The translations under genes and the position numbers were made by a program. The notes below the pieces were generated by a model, which saw only the letters and a list, made by a program, of their open reading frames with translations, was not told the DNA's origin and did no database searches. A DNA stretch of 52,697 bases from positions 1 to 52,697 of the forward strand of contig CANQTX010000011.1 of assembly GCA_947626885.1 (NCBI GenBank). The letters run 5' to 3'. The stretch is from an uncultured Clostridia bacterium (GTDB lineage Bacteria > Bacillota > Clostridia > TANB77 > CAG-508). Shown here piece by piece: positions 8,166-15,403 of the stretch. Every line of letters starts with the position of its first letter. The first letter of the stretch is position 1.

Positions 8166-10025
8166 CTATTTGCTAATTGCTTTAAACGGACATTTTTCTA
8201 CACAGGAACCACATTTGATACAAATTTCTGGATTGATTTTATGTGCTTGTTTTACTTCTCCTGTAATAGCATCCACTGGACAATTTCTTTTACAAATACC
8301 ACAACCTTTGCATAATTCTGGATTGATTGTAATACTTGCTAATGCTTTGCACTCACCTGCTGGACACTTTTTGTCTACAACATGTGCTTTATATTCATCT
8401 TTAAAATATTTTAATGTACTTAAAACTGGATTTGGTGCAGTTTGCCCTAAACCACAAACAGATGCTTTACTAATATTTTTTGCCAATGTTTCTAACTTCT
8501 CAATATCACTTTCTGTACCTTCACCATCACAAATTTTGGTTAAAATTTCTAACATTCTTTTTGTTCCAATTCTACATGGTGTACATTTTCCACAAGATTC
8601 ATCTACTGTAAATCCAAGATAGAATTTGGCAAGATTTACCATACATTTTGTATCATCCATAACGATTAATCCACCAGAACCCATCATAGAACCAATACTA
8701 CTTAAAGATTCATAATCAATTGGTGTATCTAAATGTTCTTTTGGAATACAACCTCCTGAAGGTCCTCCTGTCTGTGCTGCTTTGAATTCCTTACCACCTG
8801 GAATACCACCACCTATATCAAATACAATTTCTCTTAATGTTGTTCCCATTGGTACTTCAACTAATCCTACGTTAACTACATTTCCTCCTAGTGCAAATAC
8901 TTTTGTTCCTTTTGAAGTTTCTGTTCCAATTGAGTTATACCAATCAGCACCATTTAAGATAATTTTTGTAATATTGGCATAAGTTTCTACGTTATTAATA
9001 AGGGTAGGTTTTCCCCATAAACCTGCATTAGCAGGATATGGTGGTTTTAATCTTGGTTGACCACGTCTTCCTTCAATAGATTCTAATAGTGCGGTCTCTT
9101 CTCCACAAACAAAAGCCCCTGCACCTAATCTTATTTCTAAATCAAAATTAAATCCTGTATTCCAAATATTTTTTCCTAAAATACCATATTCTCTTGCTTG
9201 GTCAATTGCAACCTGAAATCTGTGTACTGCAATCGGATATTCTGCTCTTACATAAATATATCCCTTGTCTGCTCCTATCGCATATCCTGCAATCATCATT
9301 GCTTCAATGACACAATGCGGATCTCCTTCCAAAATACTTCTATCCATAAAAGCCCCTGGATCTCCTTCATCTGCATTACAAACAACATATTTTTGATCCC
9401 CTTCTGCCATTTTAGTAAAGCTCCACTTTTTACCTGTTGGAAATCCTGCTCCACCACGTCCTCTAAGTCCGGATTTGCTTATTTCTTCAATTACTTCATC
9501 TTGACTCATACTTGTTAGTACTTTTTCTAACGCTTTATAACCATCAAATGCAATATATTCATCAATGCTTTCTGGATTAATCACGCCACAATTTTTTAAA
9601 GCAATTCTTTTTTGTTTTTTGTAGAAAGAAAGTTCATCTAAACTATGTACTACACTTTCATCTATATCTTTACATAATAATCTTTCTACTAATTTTCCTT
9701 CTACAATATGTGTATTAATAATTTCTTCGCAATCATCTGGTGTTACCATAGCATAAAAAGTATCTTCTGGTCTAATGATAACAATGGGTCCTTTAGCACA
9801 AAGTCCAAAACATCCTGTTTGAATTACTTTTACATTCTCTATATGTTTTTCTTCTATAAGTTTTCTAAATGTGTCAATAATCACTGGAGACTTTGATGAT
9901 GTACACCCTGTACCTCTACAAACTAATATATGCTTTTCCCTTGTATTTGCTTTTAAATTCACTCTCAAGTCTAATTCTTTTCGTTTTTGCTCTCTTATTT
10001 GATTGATTTCCTCTAAAGATTTCAT
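8166..10025 (-). CDS. hydB: NAD-binding flavoprotein subunit of [FeFe] hydrogenase
   Basis: HydB is NuoF-like and passes electrons between NAD(H), FMN and iron-sulfur clusters. The N-terminus is a thioredoxin-fold [2Fe-2S] domain (CRGTGC at about 35-40, TGCFGLC at about 70-76). The NuoF core follows with GRGGAGFPTGKKW for FMN, ADEGDPGAFMDRS, and GAGAFVCGEETALLESIEG. A SCGKCTPCRIGTKRM [4Fe-4S] motif comes next, and two ferredoxin motifs (CKGCGICKRNC, CIKCGSCVEKC) form the C-terminus. 619 residues is the usual length. It lies 38 nt upstream of hydA and 22 nt downstream of hydC. Confidence 0.95.
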   Translation of the reverse strand: MKSLEEINQIREQKRKELDLRVNLKANTREKHILVCRGTGCTSSKSPVIIDTFRKLIEEKHIENVKVIQTGCFGLCAKGPIVIIRPEDTFYAMVTPDDCEEIINTHIVEGKLVERLLCKDIDESVVHSLDELSFYKKQKRIALKNCGVINPESIDEYIAFDGYKALEKVLTSMSQDEVIEEISKSGLRGRGGAGFPTGKKWSFTKMAEGDQKYVVCNADEGDPGAFMDRSILEGDPHCVIEAMMIAGYAIGADKGYIYVRAEYPIAVHRFQVAIDQAREYGILGKNIWNTGFNFDLEIRLGAGAFVCGEETALLESIEGRRGQPRLKPPYPANAGLWGKPTLINNVETYANITKIILNGADWYNSIGTETSKGTKVFALGGNVVNVGLVEVPMGTTLREIVFDIGGGIPGGKEFKAAQTGGPSGGCIPKEHLDTPIDYESLSSIGSMMGSGGLIVMDDTKCMVNLAKFYLGFTVDESCGKCTPCRIGTKRMLEILTKICDGEGTESDIEKLETLAKNISKASVCGLGQTAPNPVLSTLKYFKDEYKAHVVDKKCPAGECKALASITINPELCKGCGICKRNCPVDAITGEVKQAHKINPEICIKCGSCVEKCPFKAISK

Positions 10026-10047
10026 AATTACCTCCTATGTAATCGTA

Positions 10048-10530
10048 TTACATTTTTTGATATTTCTCAATAACCTCGTCTACCATTTGCACTGTGGCTT
10101 TTCCATAAACTTCATCATTTACTGTAAACACTGGTGCCAAACCACATGCACCAATACATCTAGTGGCATCAATAGAAAATTTTCCATCTGGTGTTGTTTG
10201 CCCAACATCTATTCCTAATTTTTGTTTTACTCTATCTAGAATTTTTTCTGATCCTTTTACAAAACATGCTGTTCCTAAACAAACAGCTATATTATATTTT
10301 CCTTTTGGTGATAGCGTAAATCTTGAATAAAATGTTATGACACCATATATTTCTGCCATTGGCATTGACAAATATTCTGAAATAACCAATTGTGATTGCT
10401 TTGGTATATAACCATATTTCTCTTGTACATCATTTAATACCATAATTAATTGGTCTTTTTCTCTCGGATGTTTTTCTAGTATTTCTTTTGTCTCCTCTCT
10501 TACTTTTTTATCAACACATTTTTCTTCCAT
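10048..10530 (-). CDS. hydC: NuoE-like [2Fe-2S] subunit of [FeFe] hydrogenase
   Basis: HydC is the NuoE-type thioredoxin-like subunit carrying one [2Fe-2S] cluster in the NAD-linked hydrogenase. The cluster ligands are visible as CLGTAC and CIGACGLAPVF. The N-terminal helical segment with EKYGYIPKQSQLVISEYLSM and GVITFYSRF is typical of NuoE. It is the first gene of hydCBA and has a clear promoter at 10676-10704. The 160-residue length is normal. Confidence 0.94.
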   Translation of the reverse strand: MEEKCVDKKVREETKEILEKHPREKDQLIMVLNDVQEKYGYIPKQSQLVISEYLSMPMAEIYGVITFYSRFTLSPKGKYNIAVCLGTACFVKGSEKILDRVKQKLGIDVGQTTPDGKFSIDATRCIGACGLAPVFTVNDEVYGKATVQMVDEVIEKYQKM

Positions 10531-10675
10531 ACCATCTCTCCTATTTATTTAAAATTTTAATTTTTTTCAAAGTCCATAATTATCTTAACATCTTTTTATT
10601 TTTTTTTCAACAAATTTCAACATTTTTTTCTTCTCTTTGCAGATGTAATTTTTTCCTCTCTTTCTTTTCACTAAT

Positions 10676-10704
10676 ATAGTATACGCATTATGCATTTATG
10701 ACAA
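10676..10704 (-). promoter_or_regulatory. Promoter of hydCBA
   Basis: Minus-strand TTGTCA (10699-10704) and TACTAT (10676-10681) are 17 nt apart, about 145 nt upstream of the hydC start. The leader between them is rich in A/G on the coding strand; no riboswitch fold was recognised. Confidence 0.6.
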
Positions 10705-10731
10705 AAAATCATTATAATATCCACTCAATTT

Positions 10732-11679
10732 TTATTTTTTTATAAGATTATTCATCTCATAAGTTATACAACTACTTACAAGGCTAGATAATTTTATTTT
10801 TCCCTCATGATAAGCCTTAATTTTCCTTTTCAATTTCTTCTTTATCGTTCTATATCTCGCATATTTTCCAAATCTGTTTCTTCCTAAGAAAATAAAATTA
10901 TTTGTACTTTTATAAATTCTGGTCTTTTTATTGAGTATTAATTTTTCTTTTTCTAAAAAAGTCTTTATTTTTTCTAAACACATCTTTAGGTATGCTTTTG
11001 ATTCATGCAATAATATAAAATCATCCTGATATCTAACATAATATTTTATTTTTAATTCTTCTTTTATATAATGATCCATATCATTTAAGTAAAAAATAGC
11101 TAATATCTGACTTGTCATATTTCCTATTCCTAATCCATGCTCTTCACTATCTATAATATCAAAAATAATTTTCAAACTATCCTTTTCTTTGATTCTTCTT
11201 TTTAATTTTTGTTTTAAAATATTTTGGTCAATACTAGCAAAAAATTTACTAATATCACATTTTAATATGTAATATGTTCCATATTTCATTTTACAAATTC
11301 TATGATAATCTCTTAATAAACGCAAACCCTTACTAGTTCCCATATCTTTTCTACTAGCAACATTAGCATCTATTAAACAGGGTAATATCGCTGGATATAG
11401 AATATGTCTACTTACTAAGTGATTTACTATTTTATCTTGCATAGATTGGCTTACAATTCTTCTTTCTTTGGGCTCAAAAATAGTAAAAACATTATATGGT
11501 CCAACAACATATGCTCTATTTTTTAATATTTCATAAACTCTTGCTATATACACACATTTATATTCTTTACATCGGTTTACCTTTCTCTTATTTCTTGTAT
11601 TTCTACAAACTTCATTAAAAGCATCTATAATATTATTAATATCACAAATATTTTGATATAAATTATCTTTTCTTTTCAT
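10732..11679 (-). CDS. DGR-type reverse transcriptase
   Basis: This 315-residue enzyme copies the template-repeat RNA into error-prone cDNA for mutagenic homing. It has a compact RT fold without maturase or endonuclease domains. Motif 3 is CDISKFFASID (141-151). Motif 4 is IGNMTSQ (185-191), the DGR-specific replacement of the QGxxxSP found in group II intron and retron enzymes. The catalytic motif is YQDD (217-220). The basic C-terminal end (KKKLKRKIK) fits the RNA-binding thumb. It lies last in target, MutS-like, avd, TR, RT order, the classical DGR layout. The frame is intact. RBS (AAGGAG) precedes the ATG closely. Confidence 0.93.
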   Translation of the reverse strand: MKRKDNLYQNICDINNIIDAFNEVCRNTRNKRKVNRCKEYKCVYIARVYEILKNRAYVVGPYNVFTIFEPKERRIVSQSMQDKIVNHLVSRHILYPAILPCLIDANVASRKDMGTSKGLRLLRDYHRICKMKYGTYYILKCDISKFFASIDQNILKQKLKRRIKEKDSLKIIFDIIDSEEHGLGIGNMTSQILAIFYLNDMDHYIKEELKIKYYVRYQDDFILLHESKAYLKMCLEKIKTFLEKEKLILNKKTRIYKSTNNFIFLGRNRFGKYARYRTIKKKLKRKIKAYHEGKIKLSSLVSSCITYEMNNLIKK

Positions 11680-11705
11680 TGTTATTTTCTCCTTAAATAT
11701 AAAAA

Positions 11706-11728
11706 TAGCGCACCTTTTAAGTACGCTA
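11706..11728 (-). terminator. Hairpin between template repeat and reverse transcriptase gene
   Basis: On the minus strand TAGCGTAC-ttaaaag-GTGCGCTA forms a stem with one mismatch, followed by TTTTTATATTT, just upstream of the RT start. It could end or attenuate the template RNA transcript, or be part of the structured 3' region that DGR template RNAs need. Confidence 0.5.
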
Positions 11729-12011
11729 CAAAAATAGTTCTAAAATTTATTCCCTTTCGATCAAATTATTTTATATAATTTCTACTAACAAATAAATTTA
11801 TCTATTTTCTATTTATAGCTTCTCAGCTAAAGGACAACAATCTGTTTCTATATTATCTCTTATAACATCCCTGTTATAACCGCTAGTTTATAGAAGCTAC
11901 GGGACGCACCCCATTCGTATTGTCGTTGTTGTTGTTCAAGTTGCCGTTATTGTTCACATTCCACAAGTTATTCCTGCTATACGATGAACCGCCAAGCCAG
12001 TCGATTGTGCC
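11729..12011 (-). ncRNA. DGR template RNA region (TR plus downstream spacer)
   Basis: The stretch between avd and RT has no credible gene. Its first about 125 nt on the coding strand are the template repeat; the remaining about 155 nt are A/T-rich spacer ending at the hairpin before RT. In characterised DGRs, TR and adjoining spacer are transcribed as a structured RNA that primes and templates cDNA synthesis. RNA boundaries are inferred. Confidence 0.7.
11886..12011 (-). repeat. DGR template repeat (TR)
   Basis: Read on the minus strand, 42 triplets align without gaps to the 3' part of the target gene. It encodes the hallmark of a DGR template: a dense run of AAC/AAT (Asn) triplets, which adenine-directed mutagenesis can turn into many amino acids. 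The end shares 17 identical bases with the target (11897-11913), the likely initiation-of-homing sequence GGGGTGCGTCCCGTAG. It begins directly after the avd stop codon. Its GC content is well above its surroundings. Confidence 0.88.
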
Positions 12012-12317
12012 CTATTTGTGATTTTCCAAAACATTTAACCAACCTGTAGCATATTTTACTATATCATCTAATTTTGCTCCAAACTTTGCATATTTTTTTT
12101 GATTGATTAGTTCATTTTCCAGTGATAAATTTAATAAAAAATCAATTACTTTTATTTTTGCTAATACCTGCTCTATTAGTCTTTTTTTTAATGTTGTATC
12201 AAATGTTGTATTTGCTAAATATGCTATTTCTAATAAATCATACATTGCAGTCCTTATATTATTTTTTATTTCAATATCTTTTTTCGGAAAATTTTTAAGC
12301 TCTTTTTCAATCATCAT
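12012..12317 (-). CDS. avd: DGR accessory variability determinant (Avd), four-helix bundle
   Basis: Avd proteins are small basic four-helix bundles that form pentameric rings, bind the RT and template RNA and are required for mutagenic homing. This 101-residue protein is helical throughout, with the pattern MYDLLEIAYLANTTFDTTLKKRLIEQVLAKIKVIDFLLNLSLENELINQKKYAKFGAKLDDI seen in the family broken into helices at Asn/Lys turns. Its position immediately before the TR and the RT supports the call. The start may be either of two adjacent ATG codons. Confidence 0.85.
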   Translation of the reverse strand: MMIEKELKNFPKKDIEIKNNIRTAMYDLLEIAYLANTTFDTTLKKRLIEQVLAKIKVIDFLLNLSLENELINQKKYAKFGAKLDDIVKYATGWLNVLENHK

Positions 12318-12345
12318 TAAAAATTCTCTTATAAATTGAATTACT

Positions 12346-12795
12346 TTAAACTTTTATTCTCTCATATAAAATTTCTTCCATGCTTAAAAGCTTATTTTCA
12401 AATTCTTTTTCTTGCATATGATCTAACATAAATTGATATAAATGATCTATTCTTCTCTTCAATCTTACATTAGGATATGCTACATCAAAAAACTTCTTAT
12501 ATTGATTTTTCTTCTTAAAATTTACTTTTTCATCAACTTCATAATTATTTCTTCTGTCTAATATTAAATAATTAATTTGATTCGATTCCAAACTAGCAAA
12601 GATTCTATTGTCACACGATGCTGGAAAACCACAAGTCGCATAATTTCCTCCTATCGTTCTTAATTTGTGTTGAAACAAATAGGAAAGAATCTAAGAATCT
12701 TTTTCTTACGCATGATAAAAAGTACCAATTTTAACTAAAACTAGAAACTCTGGATGTATTTTTCTAACTGTTTTCACAATTTTTATTACACTCAT
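12346..12795 (-). pseudogene. MutS-like DGR accessory gene with two in-frame stops
   Basis: A 149-codon frame from ATG 12795 resembles the N-terminal mismatch-recognition domain of MutS: HPEFLVLVKIGTFYHA matches the MutS phe-containing DFYE region, and GGNYATCGFPASCDNRIF matches the IPMCGVPYHA region. Small MutS-domain proteins are known companions of some DGRs. The frame is interrupted by TAA at codon 30 (12706-12708) and TAG at codon 35 (12691-12693), both where Tyr or Phe would be expected, with no frame change. The remaining open part runs from codon 40 (12678), could only start at a TTG, and lacks the mismatch-binding strand. It is most likely inactive, or a truncated protein is made. 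Confidence 0.7.
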
Positions 12796-12817
12796 ATTTT
12801 CTCTCTATTTCTTTCAA

Positions 12818-12837
12818 GGCGACACGAGGCCGCCTCG
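12818..12837. other. GC-rich hairpin after the DGR target gene
   Basis: CGAGG-CCG-CCTCG (825-837 of this block) overlaps GGCG...CGCC pairing at 12818-12834, conspicuous in this AT-rich DNA. It lies 7 nt past the target stop codon. DGR targets often carry a hairpin or cruciform downstream of the variable repeat that aids homing; here it is about 90 nt beyond the homing sequence and lacks a T-tract, so it is not a classic terminator. Confidence 0.45.
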
Positions 12838-12843
12838 AAAAAT

Positions 12844-14148
12844 CTACTCTGTTATTGCATATGCTTTTCCTACCGTTGTCCCATCTTTTCCCCCTGTTTC
12901 ACTAACTTTGACACCAGGCTTTAGAGAAACTACGGGACGCACCCCACTCAAAAGGCCTTCAAAGGACTTCACACTGCCGTTATAGCTCACATACCACAAT
13001 TCATTCCCGACACTCGAAGAACCGCCTAGCCAGTAGTATTGTCCGATTCCAAGTAAGTCTGTATAACTTTTTTTCCATTTATCAACATTTGCTGCGTCTT
13101 GCATATCACTTGTTTTGAATGTATTACTTGTATTCAAGAAATTACGCATTGCTTTATCCTGTCCAGTGATATCTAGATAAGCTTTTTCCACTTCATTTAA
13201 ATCTTCATATCCTACTGCTTGTGAGCCACCGTCAACATATTTATGCGAGCCACATCCTAATGCGTGTATTTGCTTTGTTGTATCTATAAAAGCACATTCT
13301 CCAAATACCTTGACCAGGTCTTCACCTCCCGATGTTTTTTCAGTTTGACCATCTTCACTAAATCCACTCTTTCTAAACCCAATACTAGAAGGAGTCAATG
13401 AAATGGGTCTATATAAATTCCCCAGAGCACTAATCGCCATAGCAGCATTGGCACTATGATAATACGACAGTGGGCATCCTGCTGAAACCAATTTTACGGT
13501 TCCTGTATCCCCTGATCCTTCTTTACTTAATACTCTCCATCCTGTTAATGCCGTATTTGTGGTTGTATATCCAGAAGTGAAACTTTGTACATTTTTATAT
13601 GGGATTCGTATATCCACATAGTCACCTATATTCACTTTGTCTACTAAATAGGTTTCTACTTCTTCCACTGGTGGTGGAGTATCTTTTCCACTTTCCGCTG
13701 CTCCTCCTATTGTTACTGTGCCGTTCGCATTGATAGTGAATCTTACATTTGTATTTTTGTCATCGCTTGTGTATGTTCCTGTTATACTTCCATCTTTTTC
13801 TCTACTGATATTACTTGATTGTCCCCCTGTTAAGTATTGATTATTAAACTTGTTTGCAATTGTGTCAGGTGATAAATATTCACTTTTTACCAAGCTAGTA
13901 TTCTTTGTCCACTCATTTAAATAATCTGTTTCACAACTTGCCCATGCCATTGCTATATCTTCTTGTGTTGTTGCTTTTCGATTTTCTGTTACCGCTGTAC
14001 TTGCTTTGGTTATGACACCATTATTTCCTAGCACTAAACTTATGCTCACACCTGCTAAGATTAACAAAACAATGATAGTTACCACTAATGCTACTAATGT
14101 AATACCTTTTTCGGTTGATTTCTTCAGTTTTCTTATTTGTTTCTGCAT
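12844..14148 (-). CDS. Prepilin-like DGR target protein with C-terminal variable domain
   Basis: This 434-residue surface protein begins with a basic leader and EKGITLVALVVTIIVLLIL, a prepilin-type signal without Glu5. After the membrane helix comes a helical stalk (about 40-130), a Thr/Gly-rich domain, a PPPVEEVE linker near 160, and a C-terminal C-type-lectin-like domain ending in GVRPVVSL. The variable repeat encodes about residues 370-409 (QYYWLGGSSS to VVSL); a 25-residue tail follows. The start is set by a GGGGG site and by the match with two sister genes. Expression probably depends on switch B just upstream. In DGRs the variable domain binds ligands; the ligand here is unknown. Confidence 0.9.
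   Translation of the reverse strand: MQKQIRKLKKSTEKGITLVALVVTIIVLLILAGVSISLVLGNNGVITKASTAVTENRKATTQEDIAMAWASCETDYLNEWTKNTSLVKSEYLSPDTIANKFNNQYLTGGQSSNISREKDGSITGTYTSDDKNTNVRFTINANGTVTIGGAAESGKDTPPPVEEVETYLVDKVNIGDYVDIRIPYKNVQSFTSGYTTTNTALTGWRVLSKEGSGDTGTVKLVSAGCPLSYYHSANAAMAISALGNLYRPISLTPSSIGFRKSGFSEDGQTEKTSGGEDLVKVFGECAFIDTTKQIHALGCGSHKYVDGGSQAVGYEDLNEVEKAYLDITGQDKAMRNFLNTSNTFKTSDMQDAANVDKWKKSYTDLLGIGQYYWLGGSSSVGNELWYVSYNGSVKSFEGLLSGVRPVVSLKPGVKVSETGGKDGTTVGKAYAITE
12921..13046 (-). repeat. DGR variable repeat (VR)
   Basis: Aligned without gaps to the TR over 42 triplets. I count about 38 differences, about 22 of them at template A positions on the coding strand and about 16 elsewhere. The 17-bp block 12930-12946 is identical to the TR. 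Adenine bias is clear but not exclusive, unlike freshly homed VRs. Confidence 0.85.
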
Positions 14149-14169
14149 CTTTTGTTCCCCCTTTTTATT

Positions 14170-14347
14170 TTCGTAAAGTATAAAACTTTACGAAATATAA
14201 AAATAAAAAAACCTTATTTTTCAAACTATTTTCATCTACCAACATAGTTCGTTTTCTCTTTTATAATTTATGACAAAGTCCTTGACTTAGCTATAAATAA
14301 TATATATAATTACTTCAGTGAATTCGTAAAGTTTTATACTTTATGAA
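14170..14347. promoter_or_regulatory. Putative invertible promoter segment B (inverted sites 14170-14194 and 14323-14347)
   Basis: The right site reads TTCGTAAAG-TTTTATA-CTTTATGAA; the left reads TTCGTAAAG-TATAAAA-CTTTACGAA, matching its reverse complement at 24 of 25 positions with the 7-bp spacer identical. The 128 bp between hold one outward promoter. The left site ends 21 nt from the DGR target start codon, exactly as at loci A and C. The orientation seen leaves the DGR target without an adjacent promoter. Inversion is inferred. Confidence 0.75.
14282..14310 (+). promoter_or_regulatory. Sigma-A promoter inside segment B (outward, OFF)
   Basis: TTGACT (14282-14287), 17-nt spacer, TATAAT (14305-14310). 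It is a near-consensus promoter reading away from the DGR target, with the -10 box ending 12 nt before the right site. Confidence 0.8.
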
Positions 14348-14451
14348 ATAAATATTATCGTAATCTTAATGATTTCAAGAAAGCAAATAAAATAATTTAT
14401 AATCCACTAAGCAAAATCCCGATATGTCACAATTCATAAAAAAATGATAAC

Positions 14452-14480
14452 AAAAAAAGACTGAGAAATCAGTCTTTTTT
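14452..14480. terminator. Bidirectional terminator after tRNA-Met
   Basis: AAAAAAAGACTGA-gaaa-TCAGTCTTTTTT, a strong stem with a GAAA tetraloop and T-runs on both strands. It ends the tRNA transcript and would stop the outward transcript of switch B. Confidence 0.92.
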
Positions 14481-14482
14481 CA

Positions 14483-14559
14483 TGGTAGCGAAAAGTGGAT
14501 TCGAACCACCGACCTATCGGGTATGAACCGAGTGCTCTAGCCAACTGAGCTATTTCGCC
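14483..14559 (-). tRNA. tRNA-Met (CAT)
   Basis: The 77-nt cloverleaf reads on the minus strand with acceptor GGCGAAA/TTTCGCT, D arm AGCTCAGTTGGCTAGAGC, anticodon stem CTCGG with loop TTCATAC (anticodon CAT), T arm GGTTCGAATCC and an encoded CCA end. The G1 to U pairing and A-box fit an elongator tRNA-Met; a tRNA-Ile with modified CAT cannot be fully excluded. Confidence 0.95.
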
Positions 14560-14587
14560 ATATTAAGTTATTAAGCTAACAGTTATT

Positions 14588-14616
14588 ATTATAATAATAT
14601 TGTTTACATTTGTCAA
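14588..14616 (-). promoter_or_regulatory. Promoter of tRNA-Met
   Basis: Minus-strand TTGACA (14611-14616), 17-nt spacer, TATAAT (14588-14593): a consensus promoter ending about 29 nt upstream of the mature tRNA 5' end. Confidence 0.88.
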
Positions 14617-14620
14617 GTAA

Positions 14621-14644
14621 AAAATTCAAAAAATACCTTACAAG
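14621..14644 (+). repeat. Short dispersed repeat, copy 1
   Basis: The core ATTCAAAAAATACCYTAC occurs here, at 15286-15310 and at 16976-17000, always in the same orientation. Copies 1 and 2 flank the IS remnant. Origin unknown; possibly IS-derived ends. Confidence 0.6.
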
Positions 14645-14654
14645 TGTGTATAAG

Positions 14655-15278
14655 TGTCAATGATGTGAAACATAAAAATAATTTAAATCATATCTTTAAG
14701 TTTTATTGTAAATATCCAATCATTTCAAAAGCTTCTAATTCATTCCTTTTTTCTTTTGGACTTAAATATCCTAATACTGCCATTGGTATCTTATTTGATC
14801 TCTTTAAATATAATGCTCCTTGTTTCCTTAAATCTTCTAAACTATAAAACTTTAAATAACTATAAAGTCTTTCGTTATCATTTCTATGACTTCTTTCTAC
14901 TTTTCCATTATGCTTTGGGGTTCGAGGCTGTATTTTATGATGTTTTATCCCTATTTCCTTTAAAAATTCTTCTAATGGATGTTCTTTCTTTATATCTGCT
15001 CTATTATATGTGAATTCTGTTCCATTATTTGTTTATATTTCTTTTGGTGTGTATCCTAAATAATTTATTACCCTTTTTACAAAATCTATTACATCTGTTT
15101 TGCACTCATTTGGTACATACTTTACATCCTGTCCTTAAAGATATTCTAGATATATAATACTTCCTACAAACATAACTTATATCTCCACTATTTAAATACA
15201 TTTGCACTGCATGTATTTTTGTTTGAAATTCATGTGGTAAATATCTTTTATTTTTATTCTTGTTTCACATCAATTGTA
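14655..15278 (-). mobile_element. Degenerate DDE insertion sequence (IS481/IS3-like) with terminal inverted repeats
   Basis: The ends TGTCAATGATGTGAAAC (14655-14671) and GTTTCACATCAATTGTA (15262-15278) are imperfect inverted repeats. Between them, on the minus strand, lie fragments of a transposase: a helix-turn-helix start (HEFQTKIHAVQMYLNSGDIS), then after an internal deletion the integrase core end with TNNGTEF and IQPRTPKHNGKVERSHRND. A stop replaces the codon before the catalytic TDNG motif, the Asp is changed to Asn, and the first catalytic Asp region is missing. It is a dead element. Confidence 0.8.
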
Positions 15279-15285
15279 ATACAAC

Positions 15286-15310
15286 AAAAATTCAAAAAAT
15301 ACCCTACAAA
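15286..15310 (+). repeat. Short dispersed repeat, copy 2
   Basis: Core ATTCAAAAAATACCCTAC immediately right of the IS remnant, same orientation as copies at 14621 and 16976. Confidence 0.6.
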
Positions 15311-15403
15311 TTTTTGATTATTCGTTTCAGAATTTTGCTTTACCATTATACTTAAATATGATACAATAATTTTAAATTTTAAAAAAGGGAAAAAGAAAAT
15401 AAT

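Noticed and set aside
7772..8622. Long plus-strand frames across hydA and hydB
   Set aside because: They are antisense shadows of genes with unmistakable iron-sulfur motifs.
10531..10731. Riboswitch in the hydCBA leader
   Set aside because: The stretch is a purine/pyrimidine-biased A/T region with a promoter only; no known riboswitch core could be found.
10732..11679. Group II intron or retron reverse transcriptase
   Set aside because: No maturase or endonuclease domain, no intron or msr/msd structure, and motif 4 is the DGR form with an Asn-rich template next to it.
12346..12678. The MutS-like segment as an intact gene from a TTG start
   Set aside because: Homologous sequence continues in frame upstream of the TTG through two stop codons to a normal ATG, so the short frame is a remnant at best.
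12691..12708. Stop-codon recoding to read through TAA and TAG
   Set aside because: TAA and TAG end most other genes in the window and no recoding element is visible.
14644..15013. Plus-strand open frames over the tRNA-IS interval
   Set aside because: They are antisense to the degenerate transposase, whose integrase motifs are readable on the minus strand.
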